From: Alphaproteobacteria bacterium
Lineage (GTDB): Bacteria; Pseudomonadota; Alphaproteobacteria; Rhizobiales; GCA-2746425
Assembly (NCBI GenBank): GCA_024743215.1
Contig: JANSWZ010000001.1
Location: 1,225,803-1,289,802 of the forward strand
Reading direction: 5' to 3'
Length of the DNA stretch: 64,000 nucleotides
A model generated the notes under the pieces. It did no database searches, was not told where the DNA came from, and saw nothing but the letters and a program-made list of their open reading frames with translations. The position numbers and the translations under genes were made by a program. This document shows positions 55,379-64,000 of the stretch, piece by piece; position 1 is the first letter of the stretch; each line of letters begins with the position of its first letter.

Positions 55379-56693
55379 TTTCAGAGAAAGCCACTTCCAG
55401 AGACCGATAAACCGGCCGCAGGAAATATCTCAGCATTGTGCGCTTTTCTGTTTGAATTCTTGCCTGAAGTTCCATCCCCGGGCGTAGCTTGGACAGATCG
55501 GCCACGCGCTTACCCTCTACGCTTTCAAGAGCGATATCGACTTCATAAAAAACATTGCCCTGTTCGTCAGATGCCGTGGTGGGCGAAATCTCGGAAACAA
55601 TGCCCTGAACTTCGCCAAAACTGTCAGCGTTAAAGGCGGTCAATGTGACAAGGGCCCTATCGTCTATGGCAATGGATGCGACATCCTTCGGCTGTAGGCG
55701 CACGGATGCGTAAAGAGGGCTTCCTTCGGGAACAATCTCACCAATTGGTTCTCCGGCCTGAACCACTTCGCCGGGTGCCTTGGGGGTCAAATCCTGAATC
55801 CAACCATCAAAGGGTGCCCGGATTGCAAGTCTCTCGCTGCGGTCGCGCTGCTCGCGTGATTGCTCCTGCAAGTCCTGGAATTCAGCTGTAACCTGACTGA
55901 GCTCAGCTGACCATTTGGCTTTGTTTTCCGCCGTCAACTGACCCAGACTGGCTTTGGCCTCCACAAGCGCCTTTGATGCCGTTTCCGTCTGCCCGATGAT
56001 TTGGGCCATCTGGCCTTCTGTTTTCGCTAGCTCGGACTCTGCCTCCAACAACGACTGACGAGAGGCATAACCTTCTGCCGCCAGACCTTTGCGCATTTCA
56101 ACCAACGCCAAGTGGTTGGCTCTTTCCTGGCCCAGACTTTCCATCTGGTTATCCGCAGCGTTTAGTTCGGCTTCACGTTGCGCTATCCTTGCCAGAAGAA
56201 CTTCACGATTTTTTCTGGCAGCTCTGCGCGCCTGAAAGAATGACAATTCCTGACGCGTCAGCAATTCAAGATCTGCAGTGGGAAAATCAGGTTCAGTGCC
56301 CTGAATAAGCGCCTGAAGGCGCGCAATTGTAAGCTCGGCATCAGAAATTCGTACATCAAGCTGCCCCTGCTTGCGCGCATTCTGGAATTCCCGCAATTGG
56401 ACGATGATCTCGCCCTTTTTCACTCTGGAACCCGCGCGCACAGCAATATGTTGTACAACACCGCCCTCTTCGTGCTGGAGAGTTGAAGGTTCTTGTGTAG
56501 ACGTAATATTCCCGGTTGTGATTGCGACTTCATTGATTGGCGCAACGGCCGCAAACAAAATGATGCACAGAATAAACAGGGCCAATGCAACTGCAAAGCC
56601 CCGGAACATTCCATTCCAGCGTTCACCCTCAATTTCCAGCGGCGATGTCAGCCGATTAGCGTCGGCGGCCCAGCTTTTTCCTCTGTTAAGCAT
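55374..56693 (-). CDS. HlyD-family type I secretion adaptor
   Basis: A 439-residue membrane fusion protein. It has a single N-terminal helix (GFAVALALFILCIILFAAVAP), a short EV/ITTGNITSTQEPSTLQHEEGG motif in the β part, a long coiled-coil (about residues 95-290) of heptads, and a lipoyl half-motif (RAPFDGWIQDLTPKAPGEVV). The C-terminal β-barrel ends with a tail RTMLRYFLRPVYRSLEVAF, the HlyD/LapC/PrtE-like end. ATG 56693 is chosen since AGGAAG is 5 bases upstream. It lies 37 bp after the ABC gene and 63 bp before the tolC-like gene. Confidence 0.93.
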   Translation of the reverse strand: MLNRGKSWAADANRLTSPLEIEGERWNGMFRGFAVALALFILCIILFAAVAPINEVAITTGNITSTQEPSTLQHEEGGVVQHIAVRAGSRVKKGEIIVQLREFQNARKQGQLDVRISDAELTIARLQALIQGTEPDFPTADLELLTRQELSFFQARRAARKNREVLLARIAQREAELNAADNQMESLGQERANHLALVEMRKGLAAEGYASRQSLLEAESELAKTEGQMAQIIGQTETASKALVEAKASLGQLTAENKAKWSAELSQVTAEFQDLQEQSREQRDRSERLAIRAPFDGWIQDLTPKAPGEVVQAGEPIGEIVPEGSPLYASVRLQPKDVASIAIDDRALVTLTAFNADSFGEVQGIVSEISPTTASDEQGNVFYEVDIALESVEGKRVADLSKLRPGMELQARIQTEKRTMLRYFLRPVYRSLEVAFSES

Positions 56694-56732
56694 CACATCT
56701 TCCTATTGAGTTTTGTTTGGTATGGCTTTGGG

Positions 56733-58931
56733 TCATGCTATTGCCTTCAGTACGGCTTCGGGGTTTCCGTCAGCAGTAACGGCACCGTTGCTCAGATGAA
56801 TGACCCGATCGCATGCGCGCATAAGGCCCGGACGACTGGAGACCAGAACAACGGTTGCCTTGCCGCGTAGATGGTTCAACGTCCGAATCAGTTTTGCGTC
56901 ACCTTCCCTGTCGAGATAGGCGCCAGGATCATCCAGCACATAGAGGCAACTGCGTTTCAGATACGCCCGCGCCATGGAAAGTTCCATTCGCAACCCGTCG
57001 CTGAGATAGGCTCCGCCATCCCGGATGATCGTATCAAGTCCTCTTGGAAACTCGGGACCTTCTATGTCAATGCCAGCTTCCAGCAGCGCAACATGCAATT
57101 GCTCCTCATCGACATCCGGCATGGCGAGCGTCAAATTCTGCTTGAGCGTTCCATAAAACAGATGCGGGGTCTGAGGTACGTAACCGATGTCAGTACGAAC
57201 CTCCGAAACGTCCAATTGTCGAAGGTTCAATCCGTCTAGGAGAACCACTCCGGCTTGTGGCTGATAGAAGCCTGCTATCAGTTTTGTCATCGTCGTTTTG
57301 CCCGCACCGGTATTTCCGGAAACACATACAATTTCTCCAGCCTTAATTTGAAGGGAGAGATTTCTTATTGCTGGCTCTGCGGTGCCTGGATACCGGAAAC
57401 TCACCCCCTGAAAAGTAAGGGCTCCGGTCAAAGGCGCATGCAAGCGGTTTCTGACAGCAATTTTTCGCTCTACCTGCAGACGCATCAAAGCGTTGATTTG
57501 ATATACAGTTTCTCTGAATTGAGCTATTCTGTTCAACGACAAAAAGACGGTCTGTATGGGTGACAAGATGCGCCAGACGACCATCATGATTGCAATCAAT
57601 GCACCAACTGACAGATCACCTGCAATCACCTGCAGCGCACCCAATCCAAGGGTTGCGACCCCTGCTACAGATACCAAGCTTTGTGAAAGTGTATGCATGG
57701 TACCGTCAAAGAAACGGGCCTTAAAGCGCAGAACGGTATCGTCACTAACGAAACTTGTGAAACGGTTTTGCCACAGCGGCTCTGCCTGCAATTGCCGGAT
57801 AGTGGATATCTTGTCCAGTGTTTCGTCAATGAAGCTACTGGAGCGAGAACTTGCGCGGCCTCCCTCGGCAACATTATTGCGTGTTTTAGGTACCGAAAAA
57901 ATTGCGATTGCTGTAAATATGAGCGCCAGCGCCACCGGCACAAATCCAAGCGAGCCACCGAGCCAGAATACAATTCCCAGAAAAAGCAGAGTGAATGGCA
58001 AATCCAACAATGCGGACACGATATGTCCTGTGAAAAACGCACGGATGGTTTCGAACTGTCGGAATCGCGCCAACTGCGATGAAATACTGGAGTTTTCCAG
58101 CATGGGCACCGGAAGACCCAGAACCTGCTTCAACGCCTGATTGCTGAGAATATTGTGAAACCGGGCTCCAATATAGGCGATAAGATTGCTGCGCTTCGTG
58201 CGCAGAAACATTTCAAATCCGACAATCAGTAAAATGATGCCCAAAAAGGTGAACAGCGTTTCGAGTGCCTTGGCACCGACCACCCGATCATAGACCGACA
58301 TCACATAAAGTGGTGTTGCCAATGACAGAATGTTTGCAAGCAATGTTAGAAGAAACACGCCCATTATTGGTTTCAGAAACTGATAAAGAGATTGCTTGAA
58401 CCAGTTTTCGGTGCGTATCGATTTCCCGACGCTAGGTGTCGGCTCAACCAGACACACCTCAACTGGTTTGCCACGAACAGCCATGACCCGTTCTTCTCGG
58501 GTCCGCCCATCGAACACTTGCAGTTTATCATCCGAGATAAACCGCAAAAGCACCAACGGCGTTCCGTCAATCAGAGCGATGCAGGGCAGTGTATTGGGGT
58601 CAAGTTTGTTGAGCTTGATGTTGTGTCGAGCGGTTTGAAAGTCGAGACGAGACAGAACGGCTCTCATCTCGTCAAGATCAGCTATTTCAAGGAGATGAGG
58701 ACTCGCCTCAATGATACGCCGCTGTGTACCAGGCCAGTTTCTCGCCTCCAGCAACTCTACCAGACAGGCTTCCCAAATATCAGCTGTTTGAGTGTTTGCA
58801 TCTATGCTGGGATGATGACCCTCATCAAGACTATTCGCTAATGACTGCAGGTTCTTGTGAACCGCATTGGCTTCAAACTGGGTTTCATTAACTTCTGATT
58901 TGGTCATGTCGTCGAGGTCTTTAGTTGTCAT
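56733..58931 (-). CDS. Type I secretion ABC exporter A, with degenerate C39-like domain and altered NBD motifs
   Basis: A 732-residue exporter. An N-terminal domain (about 45-170) has the C39-like fold found in LapB/RTX exporters without a protease Cys-His pair. Six membrane helices follow (about 185-440), then the nucleotide-binding domain. Walker A is intact (GNTGAGKTT). The signature is changed to LSDGL, the Walker B catalytic Glu is Asp668 (VLDDPGAYLD), and the switch His is Ser699 (VSSRPG). Its ATG overlaps exporter B's stop by 4 bases (58928-58931), so the two are made together and probably form a heterodimer, as for RtxB/RtxE of Vibrio. The likely cargo is the giant adhesin encoded divergently. 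Confidence 0.88.
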   Translation of the reverse strand: MTTKDLDDMTKSEVNETQFEANAVHKNLQSLANSLDEGHHPSIDANTQTADIWEACLVELLEARNWPGTQRRIIEASPHLLEIADLDEMRAVLSRLDFQTARHNIKLNKLDPNTLPCIALIDGTPLVLLRFISDDKLQVFDGRTREERVMAVRGKPVEVCLVEPTPSVGKSIRTENWFKQSLYQFLKPIMGVFLLTLLANILSLATPLYVMSVYDRVVGAKALETLFTFLGIILLIVGFEMFLRTKRSNLIAYIGARFHNILSNQALKQVLGLPVPMLENSSISSQLARFRQFETIRAFFTGHIVSALLDLPFTLLFLGIVFWLGGSLGFVPVALALIFTAIAIFSVPKTRNNVAEGGRASSRSSSFIDETLDKISTIRQLQAEPLWQNRFTSFVSDDTVLRFKARFFDGTMHTLSQSLVSVAGVATLGLGALQVIAGDLSVGALIAIMMVVWRILSPIQTVFLSLNRIAQFRETVYQINALMRLQVERKIAVRNRLHAPLTGALTFQGVSFRYPGTAEPAIRNLSLQIKAGEIVCVSGNTGAGKTTMTKLIAGFYQPQAGVVLLDGLNLRQLDVSEVRTDIGYVPQTPHLFYGTLKQNLTLAMPDVDEEQLHVALLEAGIDIEGPEFPRGLDTIIRDGGAYLSDGLRMELSMARAYLKRSCLYVLDDPGAYLDREGDAKLIRTLNHLRGKATVVLVSSRPGLMRACDRVIHLSNGAVTADGNPEAVLKAIA

Positions 58932-60673
58932 GCTGCAGACCCCATCCGCTTCGGCGCTTCAGATGCGTCATCTTGAACCGGAACCAGATGTCCGTCCTGA
59001 ACTTTCAAACGAATGTCCGCTAACCGCAGATAGGATGGCCTGTTCGTAGCCATGACAATGGTCATCTTGCCTTTGAGTTCCTTCAATCCCGCCAGCACGT
59101 CACGGTCGGCAGCATTGTCAAGAAATGCCTGAGGTTCATCAAGAACCAGCAGACTTGGCCTTTGAGCCAAAGCTCTGGCCAATATTATTCTTTGGATGAA
59201 GCCACTTGCAAGTGCTGCTGATGCTGTGTTTCCAACGGGTGTATCGAAGCCAAGTGGCAGCGCATCAATTGACTTGCGCAAACCGATGAGATCAACCGCC
59301 CAGCAGGCATTTTCAATGGAGGCACCGCCGCCAAAGAGAGTCAGATTATCAAGAATGGTGCCGGTGAAGAGGCCTTGATTGGCACTGGCAAGTGCAATCC
59401 GGCTTGTCTCGCGTGTCGCTTCAGTGACAGGTTCTCCATCAGCCAACAGTGTTCCCTCGATTGCGGGTATATCTCCACCGAAAACCCGCATAAGGGTGGA
59501 TTTACCCTCACCATCGGGTCCTTCAATACCCAAAACCAGACCGGGCTGTAGATCAAAACTGATAGCTTCAATCAATGGTCGACCACCACGTTCGATGGAG
59601 ATGTTCTGCGCTTGCAGAGAAATAGGTTCGGACTTTTCGGTAACGGGCAGACTCTGCCCCTGCGGAGCTGCCTTTGGCCCAGATGCGCTGGAGAAGAGCT
59701 CTCCAATATCCTGATGGGCTAGCGCCGTTCTTTGCAATTCGTTCCAAATGCCTGCGACACGGACAACCGGCTGAATTGTACGCCCAGCCAGCATGGTACA
59801 GGCAGCCAGTGTTCCAACAGACAAATCGCCGGTTGCAGCAAGCCAACCACCTGTAGAAACCATGGCGATAATGGTTGTGTTGCCGAACAGGCCCATAAGG
59901 GTCTGGCTATGAGCGGAGACTGCAATGGATTGAAAATCCGTTATGCTGCCACCTTTTTGCAAACGCTCGAACCGGCGCAACATCTGCGATTCCATGGAGG
60001 CGCCCTTGATCGTATGGATTCCGGTCAGCAGTTCAGCGATGAAATCATAGATTTTTGTGTCCTGGCTTTTACGCTCTTCCAGGACGCGACGAAAGCGGCC
60101 TGCCAAGACAAGGATCACAACCGAAAACACTGCAATGACCGCAATTGGCACGATCGCCAGCCAGCCACCGATGAGAGCCATCACTGTCAAAAACAAAACA
60201 ACATAGGGCAGATCGATCAATGCCAGTCTGGACTGGCTGCCCATGAAATCGGCATAGCGCGACACTGCTTTCAAACGTTCTGCCTGGCGCACGGGTGGTA
60301 CGGAATTCAAAGACGAGTAGTCAGCCGTCAAAACCTTATTCAGCGCTTGCAGGGTTGTCTGCAACTCAAACTTTGCAGCCGACCAGCCAAGTACATAGGC
60401 TCGACAAACGCGCAGCGCAGCTTCCACCAAAGCAAACGCGATTAACAACACGACAAGCATGGTGAGCGATTCATAAGCGGCATTTGGTACAATGCGATCG
60501 TAAACAATGAGAATTGATAGCGGCATCAAAAGGCCGAGGATATTGATAACGCTGGACATCAGCACAACCGCGGGGCCAATGCGTAAATGACGCCCTGTTC
60601 CCAGCCCGAAGCGTTCAAACCCCGACGACCAGAGAATTGAAGCTGTCTTGGGTTTTTTCTCGGCCAACGCCAT
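58928..60673 (-). CDS. Type I secretion ABC exporter B, lacking the switch His
   Basis: A 581-residue exporter with six membrane helices and an NBD, but no N-terminal C39-like domain. Walker A is GPDGEGKST, the Q-loop Gln is present (ASANQGLF), Walker B keeps its Glu (LLVLDEPQAFLD), the signature is LASGF, and the switch His is replaced by Asn544 (MATNRPS). ATG 60673 is chosen since the product has the usual length of short type I exporters. A TTG at 60904 would add 77 residues and leave only 45 bp for two divergent promoters. It is the first gene of the secretion operon B-A-hlyD-tolC. The two NBDs differ at several motif positions. Confidence 0.86.
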   Translation of the reverse strand: MALAEKKPKTASILWSSGFERFGLGTGRHLRIGPAVVLMSSVINILGLLMPLSILIVYDRIVPNAAYESLTMLVVLLIAFALVEAALRVCRAYVLGWSAAKFELQTTLQALNKVLTADYSSLNSVPPVRQAERLKAVSRYADFMGSQSRLALIDLPYVVLFLTVMALIGGWLAIVPIAVIAVFSVVILVLAGRFRRVLEERKSQDTKIYDFIAELLTGIHTIKGASMESQMLRRFERLQKGGSITDFQSIAVSAHSQTLMGLFGNTTIIAMVSTGGWLAATGDLSVGTLAACTMLAGRTIQPVVRVAGIWNELQRTALAHQDIGELFSSASGPKAAPQGQSLPVTEKSEPISLQAQNISIERGGRPLIEAISFDLQPGLVLGIEGPDGEGKSTLMRVFGGDIPAIEGTLLADGEPVTEATRETSRIALASANQGLFTGTILDNLTLFGGGASIENACWAVDLIGLRKSIDALPLGFDTPVGNTASAALASGFIQRIILARALAQRPSLLVLDEPQAFLDNAADRDVLAGLKELKGKMTIVMATNRPSYLRLADIRLKVQDGHLVPVQDDASEAPKRMGSAA

Positions 60674-60949
60674 ACCTGTCGCTCTACTCAATACAATTCG
60701 CGATACAATCTGCGCCACAGCCCGACACAACAACACCGGAGTTTGGCTTTTGGAGACTATGCGTTCGTCCTTAAGGAACCGTGAAAGCCTGTGGGTGTTT
60801 GAAAAGGAATTGGTTACCAATTTGGCAGTAATTCGGCGTGTCGCCTCAGATACTTCGAATTCTATCGGGCTTGTTAACGCGGTGTTATGGCTGATTGCCC
60901 TCAATGCATTCGAGAGACTGCGTATTCCGTTGGGAATCTGGGGACAAGA
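60674..60949. other. Divergent control region between exporter operon and adhesin gene
   Basis: About 275 bases between the two divergent start codons. It must hold both promoters. I see no full CtrA box or clear palindrome in it. The TTG at 60904 lies in this region and cannot be excluded as the exporter start. Confidence 0.45.
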
Positions 60950-63900
60950 ATGGCTAAGACTGCGACAAAATCACTCAATCAGCGTGCAAATGGAAAAGAT
61001 GGGCAAACACCCACCAATGAGCAAAACGCGAACCGTTTGACAGATGATACGCATGATTTTGTCCTGACAGACAATTCTGTTGATTTTGGCAATGAAAACC
61101 TGGCGAATGGTCATGAGGCTTTCCTGGCTGACGGCGTGACCGATGTTGAGGCACTGTTTACGCCTCAAGCATTTGGTGAACAGCGGCTGGATCCACTCAC
61201 GGACCCCAACGAATCACCAGAAAGTACGACTGAAAACACTGCGGGTTCCTCAGCCGACAATGCTGGTAATGGAAACACCGGAGAGTTCGCGTCAGGTGAA
61301 GACACAGGATCACCTTCGGAGCGCTCTTTCACACCTGCTTCCACAGACCCTTACAGTGCTCAAGAGACAGTTGCGACAACTGAGACAACCACCGCCGCGC
61401 CTAAAGGCAGCCCTCAAAGCGGTGGCGGTGGAGGCTCTGTTCCGGAAGAAAACAATAGTCCGGTAGAACTGGACCTGTTCGGGACGACAACGGACGAAGA
61501 CACTTCAAAGCTGATCACCCAGGACATGTTGCTGGCAACCTATGAGGATGCAGATGGCGATGTTTTAACTGCCGCTGATCTGACGGTCAGTGGTGGCGAA
61601 ATCCAGGACAACGGCGATGGCACGTGGACATTCACTCCAGACCCGGACTTCCATGGTGATATAGAAATTGCGTTTACGGTAAGCGATGGCGAAATCACGA
61701 TTCCCGGAAGTGGAATTGTACGCGTTGCAGCAGTCAATGATGGTCCCGTCGCCGATGATGTTGATCTCGGGGCTACCGCTGAAGACACAAACTTCATCAT
61801 TACCGAAGAAGCCCTTCTGGCCAATGCCTCCGACATTGATGGCGATGATCTGTCCGTCACAGATGTCAGTGTGGACGCAGAGTATGGGTCCCTCACTGAT
61901 AATGGGGACGGTACCTGGACCTTTGCACCCACAGCCGACCTCAATGCGGACGATGTGCCTTTTGCCTTTACAGTCTCAGACGGCACCACGACAGATGATG
62001 CCACGGCTGTGCTCGATATCACCGAAGTGAATGATGGCCCGGTGGCCGATGACGTTGATCTGGGTGCCACGGCTGAAGACACCAGCTTCATCATCACCGA
62101 AGAAGCGCTGCTCGCCAGCGCCTCCGACATCGATGGCGACGATTTGTCTGTCACAGATGTCAGCGTGGACGCCGAATATGGCGCCCTCACTGATAATGGG
62201 GACGGCACCTGGACCTTTGCGCCGACGGCGGATCTCAATGCCGATGATGTGCCTTTTGCCTTTACAGTCTCAGACGGCACCACGACAGATGATGCCACGG
62301 CTGTGCTCGATATCACAGAGGTGAATGACGGACCGGTTGCGGATGACGTGGATCTGGGCGCAACTCAGGAAGACACAAGCTTCATCATTACCGAAGCAGC
62401 GCTACTCGCCAATGCATCCGACATTGATGGCGATGATTTGTCTGTCACCGATGTGAGCGTTGATGCCGAATATGGCGCCCTCACCGATAATGGGGACGGT
62501 ACCTGGACCTTTGCACCAACCGCAGACTTGAATGCCGATGATGTGCCCTTTGCCTTTACGGTCTCAGACGGCACAACGACAGATGATGCCACAGCGGTTC
62601 TCGACATCACCGAGGTCAATGATGGTCCGGTTGCCGATGATGTTGATCTTGGGGCTACCGCCGAAGACACCAGCTTCATCATCACCGAAGAAGCTTTGCT
62701 CGCCAACGCCTCAGACATTGATGGCGATGAGTTGTCCGTCACCGATGTGAGCGTTGATGCCGAATATGGGTCCCTCACTGATAATGGGGATGGAACCTGG
62801 ACCTTTGCGCCAACAACAGATCTCAATGCAGACGATGTGCCGTTTGCCTTCACTGTGTCCGATGGCACCACCACAGATGATGCCACAGCTGTTCTCGATA
62901 TCACCGAAGTCAATGATGGTCCCGTCGCCGATGATGTGGATCTGGGTGCGACCCAGGAAGACACGAGCTTCATCATCACCGAAGAAGCGCTGCTCGCCAA
63001 TGCCTCTGACATTGATGGCGATGAGCTGTCCGTCACCGATGTGAGCGTTGATGCAGAATATGGCGCTCTCACCGATAATGGTGATGGTACCTGGACTTTC
63101 GCGCCCACGACCGATCTCAACGCTGACGATGTGCCGTTTGCGTTCACTGTGTCCGATGGCACCACCACAGATGATGCCACGGCCGTGCTCGACATCACCG
63201 AAGTCAATGATGGTCCGGTGGCCGATGACGTGGATCTGGGCGCAACTCAGGAAGACACAAGCTTCATCATTACCGAAGCAGCGCTACTCGCCAATGCATC
63301 CGACATTGATGGCGATGAACTGTCCGTGACAGATGTCAGCGTTGATGCCGAATATGGCGCCCTCACCGATAATGGGGATGGCACCTGGACCTTTGCGCCA
63401 ACCGCAGACCTCAATGCAGATGATGTCCCCTTTACCTTTACGGTCTCAGATGGCACCACAACAGATGATGCCACGGCTGTTCTCGACATCACCGAGGTGA
63501 ATGACGGTCCTGTCGCTGATGATGTAGATCTTGGCGCAACTCAGGAAGACACGAGCTTCATCATCACCGAAGAAGCCCTTCTGGCCAATGCCTCCGACAT
63601 TGATGGCGATGATTTGTCTGTGACAGACGTCTCGGTCTCAGCAGAGTACGGTTCCCTCACCGATAATGGCGATGGTACCTGGACCTTCGCACCGACAACT
63701 GACCTCAATGCTGACGATGTGCCGTTTGCCTTTACCGTCTCGGACGGCACCACAACAGACGATGCAACGGCTGTTCTCGACATCACCGAGGTGAATGATG
63801 GTCCTGTTGCTGATGATGTGGATTTGGGTGCAACTCAGGAAGACACGAGCTTCATCATTACCGAAGAAGCGCTTCTGGCGAATGCCTCAGACATTGATGG

Positions 63901-64000
63901 TGATGATTTGTCTGTTACCGATGTGAGCGTGGACGCAGAGTATGGCGCCCTCACTGATAATGGCGATGGCACATGGACCTTTGCGCCAACCGCAGACCTC
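60950..64000 (+). CDS. Giant repeat adhesin, type I secretion substrate (3' end outside window)
   Basis: The frame opens with ATG 60950 (MAKTATKSLNQ) and stays open to the last base, so over 1000 residues are visible and the gene continues. The first ~165 residues are hydrophilic and Thr/Ser/Asn rich, ending in a Gly-rich stretch (SPQSGGGGGSVPEENN). There is no signal peptide and no LapA-type retention start. A divergent cadherin-like/VCBS-type domain (61454-61735) is followed by at least eight near-identical 98-residue domains, with motifs DGPVADD, ASDIDGD, LTDNGDGTWTFAP and FTVSDGTTTDDATAVLDITEVN. Asp/Asn-rich turns suggest Ca2+ binding. It is divergent from a complete type I secretion operon. 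The RTX or C-terminal secretion signal would lie beyond the window. Role: surface adhesion or biofilm, inferred. Confidence 0.88.
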   Translation, partial: MAKTATKSLNQRANGKDGQTPTNEQNANRLTDDTHDFVLTDNSVDFGNENLANGHEAFLADGVTDVEALFTPQAFGEQRLDPLTDPNESPESTTENTAGSSADNAGNGNTGEFASGEDTGSPSERSFTPASTDPYSAQETVATTETTTAAPKGSPQSGGGGGSVPEENNSPVELDLFGTTTDEDTSKLITQDMLLATYEDADGDVLTAADLTVSGGEIQDNGDGTWTFTPDPDFHGDIEIAFTVSDGEITIPGSGIVRVAAVNDGPVADDVDLGATAEDTNFIITEEALLANASDIDGDDLSVTDVSVDAEYGSLTDNGDGTWTFAPTADLNADDVPFAFTVSDGTTTDDATAVLDITEVNDGPVADDVDLGATAEDTSFIITEEALLASASDIDGDDLSVTDVSVDAEYGALTDNGDGTWTFAPTADLNADDVPFAFTVSDGTTTDDATAVLDITEVNDGPVADDVDLGATQEDTSFIITEAALLANASDIDGDDLSVTDVSVDAEYGALTDNGDGTWTFAPTADLNADDVPFAFTVSDGTTTDDATAVLDITEVNDGPVADDVDLGATAEDTSFIITEEALLANASDIDGDELSVTDVSVDAEYGSLTDNGDGTWTFAPTTDLNADDVPFAFTVSDGTTTDDATAVLDITEVNDGPVADDVDLGATQEDTSFIITEEALLANASDIDGDELSVTDVSVDAEYGALTDNGDGTWTFAPTTDLNADDVPFAFTVSDGTTTDDATAVLDITEVNDGPVADDVDLGATQEDTSFIITEAALLANASDIDGDELSVTDVSVDAEYGALTDNGDGTWTFAPTADLNADDVPFTFTVSDGTTTDDATAVLDITEVNDGPVADDVDLGATQEDTSFIITEEALLANASDIDGDDLSVTDVSVSAEYGSLTDNGDGTWTFAPTTDLNADDVPFAFTVSDGTTTDDATAVLDITEVNDGPVADDVDLGATQEDTSFIITEEALLANASDIDGDDLSVTDVSVDAEYGALTDNGDGTWTFAPTADL
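61736..64000 (+). repeat. Tandem 294-bp repeats in the adhesin gene (7 full and 1 partial)
   Basis: Units begin at 61736, 62030, 62324, 62618, 62912, 63206, 63500 and 63794, each exactly 294 bases (98 residues). The translated copies differ at only a few places: A/Q in GAT(A/Q)EDT, E/A in TE(E/A)ALL, D/E in DGD(D/E)L, S/A in EYG(S/A)L, A/T in APT(A/T)DL. These variants are combined differently from copy to copy. Many differences in DNA are silent. The high similarity points to recent duplication or homogenisation. Confidence 0.97.

Noticed and set aside
60674..60904. N-terminal extension of exporter B from TTG 60904
   Set aside because: It adds 77 residues with no exporter similarity and leaves 45 bp for two divergent promoters. 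ATG 60673 gives the usual family length.
61686..63329. Plus-strand frames inside the adhesin (for example 61686-62030 and 62031-62324), rich in Met, Pro and Ser
   Set aside because: They are in a different frame from the long ATG 60950 frame that runs unbroken to the window end; they are shadows.
61540..63786. Several open reading frames on the minus strand through the adhesin repeats, rich in Ser and Val
   Set aside because: The 294-base unit is divisible by 3, so an antisense frame without stops in one unit stays open in all. The translated product is low-complexity with no start signals. It mirrors the real plus-strand gene.
61736..64000. Regular tandem repeats resembling a satellite or CRISPR-like array
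   Set aside because: Units are 294 bp with no spacers and encode a continuous protein domain; no repeat-spacer structure.

Overview
The window reads as chromosomal DNA of a Gram-negative alphaproteobacterium, most likely a marine or aquatic member of the Hyphomicrobiales (Rhizobiales). The main reasons are a 1825-residue apolipoprotein-like membrane protein resembling the growth pole ring protein (GPR/RgsE) of polar-growing Rhizobiales, CtrA-type sequence boxes, Rhizobiales-style MlaEFD genes, a DgcN-DgcA D-glutamate pair and an alphaproteobacterial CheZ-like protein. I see no rRNA, tRNA, insertion sequence, prophage or CRISPR array.

Layout: 1-5726 holds the end of mutY, two MFS transporters around an AraC regulator, and a ferredoxin/ferredoxin reductase pair. 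5727-12140 holds a long control region with a CtrA-like box, the GPR-like giant gene and a strong terminator. 12185-12649 is a small exported protein. 13127-22266 is a three-gene envelope locus of unknown function: a 1910-residue exported protein with two VWA domains, an exported transglutaminase-like protein that lacks the catalytic Cys, and an exported protein made of two copies of a domain with a fixed Cys pair. 22336-27908 encodes an RND efflux pump with its adaptor, an exported lectin-like protein and a cytochrome b561, followed by a MarR regulator. 28684-34069 is an Mla-type lipid transport set split by an aldo/keto reductase gene on the other strand. 34156-37313 holds dgcN-dgcA and an MFS gene. 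37465-43130 groups a CheZ-like protein with two cyclic-di-GMP enzymes. 43141-47034 holds a PLP dehydratase, a glycosyltransferase/metallophosphatase pair and an atypical SDR. 47053-50482 is a TPP-riboswitch-controlled thiM-thiE-thiD operon that ends in a TRAP substrate-binding protein. 50572-53973 holds a lone CoxL-like molybdenum hydroxylase subunit and a DMT transporter. 53970-64000 is a type I secretion locus with TolC, HlyD and two different ABC exporters, divergent from a giant adhesin of near-identical 98-residue repeats that runs off the window.

How the genes work together: several blocks are clear functional units, with stop and start codons overlapping by 4 bases in thiM-E-D-dctP, RND/adaptor, dgcN-dgcA, the metallophosphatase/glycosyltransferase pair and the two ABC exporters. 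The most unusual points are the TRAP binding protein under a TPP riboswitch, the VWA/pseudo-transglutaminase/duplicated-domain locus, and the exporter pair in which both nucleotide-binding domains lack the switch histidine. All functional calls come from reading the sequence alone; no database search was run.
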